Shown here in pieces: positions 61,201 through 64,000 of a DNA stretch of 64,000 bases. The first letter of the stretch is position 1. Every line of letters begins with the position of its first letter. A model generated the notes under the pieces. That model was not told the origin of the DNA, did not search any database, and saw nothing but the letters and a program-made list of their open reading frames with translations. Made by a program: the position numbers and the translations under genes. Origin of the DNA: Paenibacillus sp. PL91 (GTDB lineage: Bacteria; Bacillota; Bacilli; Paenibacillales; Paenibacillaceae); NCBI RefSeq assembly GCF_012935325.2, contig NZ_JABBYG020000007.1, forward strand, positions 248,001 to 312,000. Reading direction: 5' to 3'.

Positions 61201-62584
61201 TTATTCAAATTCGACTGGCCTTCGGACGAATAGCGGAACGATGATCAATAGCTTCTCCAATATAAGCGCCGCGAATCAAACCACGATTCTGGATGGATTG
61301 TCGGGCGATTATGAAGAATCCGCTGGGGGCGGAATTGGATTAAAGACGTCAGCTGCGACTACGACTACGGATACCTCGCCAGCTGGCGTACAAGCTAACC
61401 GCTATACGCTGCCGTACGATAAGCTGCTGACAGCTTTTCAAACCGTTAGAACAGCCGGTATAGCGACCCCTCGCGTAGCATTTAAAGTGCCTGCATCAGA
61501 AAATGCAGCCATTGTATCTGTTCCAATAAGTACGCTCGATATGGCGAATCGTATAAATGCTAATTCCATCTTTGCTGTTCAATACGGCGATGCCACCTAT
61601 GAGCTGCAGTTGACTGACAGGGATTTTGCGAAAATCAATACATTGCTTAGTGGAAATAGCTCATCAGGACAATTGCTCATTCGTATTGATCAAGGCTCAT
61701 CGATGCTGACCGGAAATCTCAGCTCAAAAATAAACAGTTCCAATAGCTCGATGTTAGCTGGCCCGTATCACTTTGATGTGACTGCCGTGAGCGGTTCTGT
61801 GCAGAAGCCTTTGAATGATTTTAACGGCTACGTGCCGCGTACGATTCAAACCTATCAGGCAGTCGATACGAGCAAGACAGCGGTGGTATGGTTAGACCCT
61901 GCCTTAGGGGAGCTATCCTATGTACCGACTGAGCTAACGACAACCGCTGGAAAGACGACAGCGACGTTTAAGCGGAAAGGCAACAGCTCTTACGCGCTTG
62001 TTACGAATACATCCAGCTTCTCGGATTTAACCAAGCACTGGGCAGCAGCCAATATCCATACGTTGTCTCGGAAATTTATCGTAGAAGGCCGAACGGCATC
62101 AAAGTTTGAGCCTAATCGAGCGATTACGCGCGGTGAGTTTGCAACTTATATCGCGAAAGGGCTGGGCCTAAGCAGCAACAGAGAAGCAGCAGCCAAATAC
62201 AAGGATGTAAATACGGGTACCGTAATGGGGGCTTATATTGGAGCGGCATCAGCTGCGGGAATTGTAGCCGGCAACACGGACGGTACCTTTAAGCCTAACA
62301 ATCCGATTACGCGTCAGGAAATGGCTGCTATGATGATTAGAGCCGCCAGTGTAGCTGGCTTAAATGTACAGCTCCCTCAGTCGGCAGCTTCTTATCTCCA
62401 GAAGTATGCGGATCGAAGCAAAGTCAGCAGTTGGGCAAAGACAGACGTAGCGAAATCGATATATATTGGTGTTATAAGCGGTAAAACAGCGACGACATTA
62501 AGCCCGCAAACGAATGCGACCCGGGCGGAAGGCTCGGTTATGCTTTTGCGTTTACTGCAGAAGGTCAAGTTTTTGACTCCATAA
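58208..62584 (+). CDS. Large surface protein: Big_5 and SwmB-like repeats with C-terminal SLH domains
   Basis: This is a 1458-aa secreted protein. The signal peptide runs to about residue 35 (ATAASA). It has five Big_5-type Ig-like repeats (each with the pattern P-x-xx-TFDENV or ITFNEPV) up to about residue 618. Four shorter repeats of the SwmB type follow (ITLTYNEEL, ITLSFNKEL, VTLKYNKNL, ITLTFAESL) to about residue 1030, then a linker domain, and three SLH domains in about the last 190 residues (FEPNRAITRGEFATY, FKPNNPITRQEMAAM, LSPQTNATRAEGSV). It should be wall-bound through pyruvylated polysaccharide. ATG 58208 has GAGGAGTG upstream. No catalytic domain is recognised, so adhesion or matrix structure is likely. 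Confidence 0.9.
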   Translation: MSRTSKLSSFIAVMLFLQITLASWPLAQQATAASAGPVVLSLSPADDLINVSITAVLKMTFDENVSKGSHSTSISIYDYATSNLVERIPLSSNQISIDGSQRTVTIDPTNYFDLNTNYYVLVDAGAFVNASNGAGYAGINSASSWNFRTVAEVDVTSPTHTGVAPTASPIAVTTPIIITFNEPVYVASGNIQINSVEDNRSIAVTSNAVRGSGTNQIVIQPPAALQPSTAYSVTIPNTAFQDASGNLFNGVTWSFTTDTAPVNVAALIPADNATSVAPDATLIITFDKNVQPRADKFIEIRRISNNTSVERFSAISSNVIVANNQVSFKPTSNLEANTAYYVLIDAGAFTQPDPSGDQWYHGIAGASVWNFSTNPGNENVPPAATAVMPAAGGTISSLNSLLQITFNEPVFLNRGAIEIRDSATGALFRSIPVTSERITGGGTYQITIDPNKAINGEAEKAFVNNTKYYVTIGNRAIRDAAENYYAGISDPAAWSFTVSQDTVRPTLSLLNPLNNAVSVGLSQAFTATFSEAIKKGATGSIIFNPIGNSTLQPIPGNFYVDGNNNNVLVITPTKSFDPKTAYYVTVDASAVTDLAGNNFAGILNEYQWTFQTYGSDNTAPVLSKLEWSGSTITLTYNEELNVHKIPSAGSFYVTVNGAPRSVTGVQVRGDAVILTVESPIVAGQQVKLSYSKATIGLIQDTSDNEAASIVNQDVSGAKDVIAPTVISGNASGSAITLSFNKELLPVNSYAYLQFSVSIGGVKYSTTSISSSGSNILLTINGSVQNYQNVYVTYVPGSHPIRDKAGNYLAAFNNYSLYSVPDSGKPTLQYISVSSNIVTLKYNKNLNTQSVPAVGQFNVMVDSSVRPVQQVTIAGDTVLLTLSSIITNGQVVSVTYLAAQSLIMDLAGNTASSFTNVTSGSGSSGGQNGTIYGVIAKGYTITLTFAESLNSGYVPAISQFLVNANSAVRLVSRVELSGSSVMLRLAAPVATGEAVTITYYSNSTGLRTNSGTMINSFSNISAANQTTILDGLSGDYEESAGGGIGLKTSAATTTTDTSPAGVQANRYTLPYDKLLTAFQTVRTAGIATPRVAFKVPASENAAIVSVPISTLDMANRINANSIFAVQYGDATYELQLTDRDFAKINTLLSGNSSSGQLLIRIDQGSSMLTGNLSSKINSSNSSMLAGPYHFDVTAVSGSVQKPLNDFNGYVPRTIQTYQAVDTSKTAVVWLDPALGELSYVPTELTTTAGKTTATFKRKGNSSYALVTNTSSFSDLTKHWAAANIHTLSRKFIVEGRTASKFEPNRAITRGEFATYIAKGLGLSSNREAAAKYKDVNTGTVMGAYIGAASAAGIVAGNTDGTFKPNNPITRQEMAAMMIRAASVAGLNVQLPQSAASYLQKYADRSKVSSWAKTDVAKSIYIGVISGKTATTLSPQTNATRAEGSVMLLRLLQKVKFLTP

Positions 62585-62595
62585 TATAAAAAATG

Positions 62596-62637
62596 AAGGC
62601 TCAGGGCGCGCATTTAAAACGCGGACTGAGCCTTTTT
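62596..62637 (+). terminator. Rho-independent terminator
   Basis: AAGGCTCAG (62596-62604) pairs with CTGAGCCTT (62626-62634), with an inner CGCG/CGCG pair, followed by T residues. Confidence 0.9.
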
Positions 62638-62760
62638 GATTATATAGCCGATATCTATCGGTTTATACAATACGATAGTACTCTTTTATCAGACGTAACT
62701 TTTATACTACTCTTGTAGTCTATAACTATTAGATTAATTGATGGGAGAGTTGCTAATCTA

Positions 62761-64000
62761 ATGGGTAAGGTTCAGAGAATCATCGAGCGGCAGACAGGAA
62801 GCTTGGGGAAACGTGTCATTATTGTTGTATTAGGCGGAGCGTTGCTGGTGCAGCCAATCGCTTCAATCTTGCCTGGAGTCGGGCAAACCGCATTTATAGA
62901 GTCCACACAGGCGGCTGCTAGTGATCCAGTGCTTAAGCTGTCACAGCAAACATACGTTACTGCGGGAGCTAAACGGCTTGACTACGTCTTTCATACGACG
63001 CGCGGCAGCTCGAAGGCACAAACCGATGTTCATGTCATTGAAATCGATCTAACGAATCCCTACGTATCCTTAAATGCGATGAGCGGGAGAAATAATAGCA
63101 TTGGTCAAGTAAACACCATTCTTAATATGACAAAAGAAAACGGAGCGGTAGCTGCAATCAATGCTGACGTTTTCGTAATGGGCAATGAGGGTGCGCCACT
63201 TGGCGGGCAGGTCGCAAGCGGCATGTTCATGTCAAGCCCAGCCAAGCTGAAGGGGATGTATGCATTCTCGCTTTCGAAGGATCGCAAGCCGATGATCGAT
63301 AATTATACGTTCGAGGGCTTAGTGACAGCAGCAGACGGGTCAACCTTCCCGCTTGAAGGATTGAATCAATCGGCCTATGTGCCGGAAACGACAGGCACGA
63401 ACTTTAGTCACGTCAATAAGATGTATATCTATACTAGTGCTTGGGGCGGAGCAGAACGTCCGAAAAATTCGGGCTCCACGCCTACCGAGGTATTGGTTCG
63501 CAACGGTATTATCGAAGAGATCTCGATTGACAAAGCAATCGCCGGACAAGCGCCTGCTGATGGATACATAATTCGCGCGCATGGCATTGCAGCTAATTTT
63601 GTAAAGGAGCGTTTGCAGATTGGACAATCGATCGCTGCCGACTACTCTCTTGTGTCTCAGACCACAGGATCAAAGGTAGATCCTGCGTCCTTCGAGATGA
63701 TGGCTGGCGGACATACGCTGCTTGTTAATGGCGGCGCTGCTGCGACTTATTCCCGCGATATTACGGGAGTTAGCGGCAATTCGTATACCTCACGCTCAGG
63801 CATCGGCTATTCAAAGGACGGGACGAAGGTCTATCTCATCACAAGTGAACGCTATGGAAGCAATACAGGTGTGAGCCTAAAAGAGCTTCAGCAAATTATG
63901 GTGCAGCTAGGTGTATATAAAGGCGTCAATCTCGATGGCGGCGGTTCGACGACGATGATCGAGCGTCCGCTTGGAAGCAGTGCGCTGCAGCTAGCTCACT
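62761..64000 (+). CDS. Phosphodiester glycosidase (NAGPA domain) protein, 3'-truncated
   Basis: The frame is open from ATG 62761 to the window end, about 413 residues. After an N-terminal signal anchor (hydrophobic about residues 18-40), the protein matches the phosphodiester glycosidase family (GlcNAc-1-phosphodiester alpha-N-acetylglucosaminidase type). Visible motifs are AAINADVFVM, MMAGGHTLLVNGG and the C-terminal signature GVNLDGGGSTTM. Such proteins are secreted and linked to wall-polysaccharide or exopolysaccharide turnover. Further domains beyond the window, such as SLH, are possible. GGGAGAG lies 12 nt before the start. Confidence 0.87.
   Translation, partial: MGKVQRIIERQTGSLGKRVIIVVLGGALLVQPIASILPGVGQTAFIESTQAAASDPVLKLSQQTYVTAGAKRLDYVFHTTRGSSKAQTDVHVIEIDLTNPYVSLNAMSGRNNSIGQVNTILNMTKENGAVAAINADVFVMGNEGAPLGGQVASGMFMSSPAKLKGMYAFSLSKDRKPMIDNYTFEGLVTAADGSTFPLEGLNQSAYVPETTGTNFSHVNKMYIYTSAWGGAERPKNSGSTPTEVLVRNGIIEEISIDKAIAGQAPADGYIIRAHGIAANFVKERLQIGQSIAADYSLVSQTTGSKVDPASFEMMAGGHTLLVNGGAAATYSRDITGVSGNSYTSRSGIGYSKDGTKVYLITSERYGSNTGVSLKELQQIMVQLGVYKGVNLDGGGSTTMIERPLGSSALQLAH

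Overview
The window is a 64-kb chromosomal segment of an endospore-forming, flagellated, S-layer-bearing Gram-positive bacterium. It is most likely Paenibacillus or a close relative. The evidence is a GerB/GerC germination pair, SpoIID, SpoIIQ, SpoIIID, an alpha/beta SASP, Mbl, FlhO/FlhP, strong AGGAGG-type ribosome sites, many TTG/GTG starts, and several SLH-domain surface proteins next to CsaB/TagA/TagO. No rRNA, tRNA, insertion sequence, prophage or CRISPR array was seen. All genes but one lie on the + strand.

Layout. 1-2.5 kb: end of a spore germinant-receptor operon (GerC, a small membrane protein, GerB). 2.5-12.6 kb: an 11-gene complex I operon nuoABCDHIJKLMN with its own promoter and no nuoE, nuoF or nuoG. 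12.6-13.3 kb: a non-coding stretch with palindromes and a 46-bp tandem repeat. 13.3-18.5 kb: an SLH-anchored subtilisin-like protease, a DUF1146 protein and murA. 18.6-25.4 kb: a sucrose/fructo-oligosaccharide utilisation locus (LacI regulator, binding protein, two permeases, GH32 hydrolase, fructokinase). It has a double palindromic operator on a consensus promoter, and the fructokinase seems to start at CTG. 25.6-29.0 kb: a MacA/MacB-like ABC export system. 29.1-35.0 kb: spoIID, spoIIQ, spoIIID, mbl, flhO, flhP and a small EpuA-like membrane protein. 35.1-37.3 kb: a secreted Big_2-repeat protein, the only minus-strand gene. 37.6-40.5 kb: pgsA, fabZ and a phosphoglucomutase/phosphomannomutase. 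40.5-45.8 kb: a DUF5693 membrane protein, csaB, tagA/wecG and tagO. 46.1-64 kb: a run of surface proteins (a 1369-aa protein with C-terminal SLH domains, a 901-aa major S-layer candidate with N-terminal SLH domains, two unrecognised secreted proteins, a 1458-aa Ig-like/SLH protein, and the start of a phosphodiester glycosidase), with a SASP gene and metK in between.

How it fits together. The most coherent system is cell-surface assembly. TagO and TagA would start a lipid-linked secondary cell-wall polysaccharide, and CsaB would pyruvylate it. Pyruvylated polysaccharide is the known ligand of SLH domains, and four SLH proteins are encoded in the same window. The sugar locus gives uptake, intracellular hydrolysis and fructose phosphorylation, but its transporter ATPase is missing. 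The sporulation genes carry promoter-like sequences matching sigma-F (spoIIQ) and sigma-E (spoIIID).

The points most worth checking are the CTG start, the double operator, the long hairpin in front of mbl, the short hairpin leader of metK in place of an S-box, the two possible starts of the S-layer gene, and an apparently complete metallopeptidase motif in SpoIIQ.
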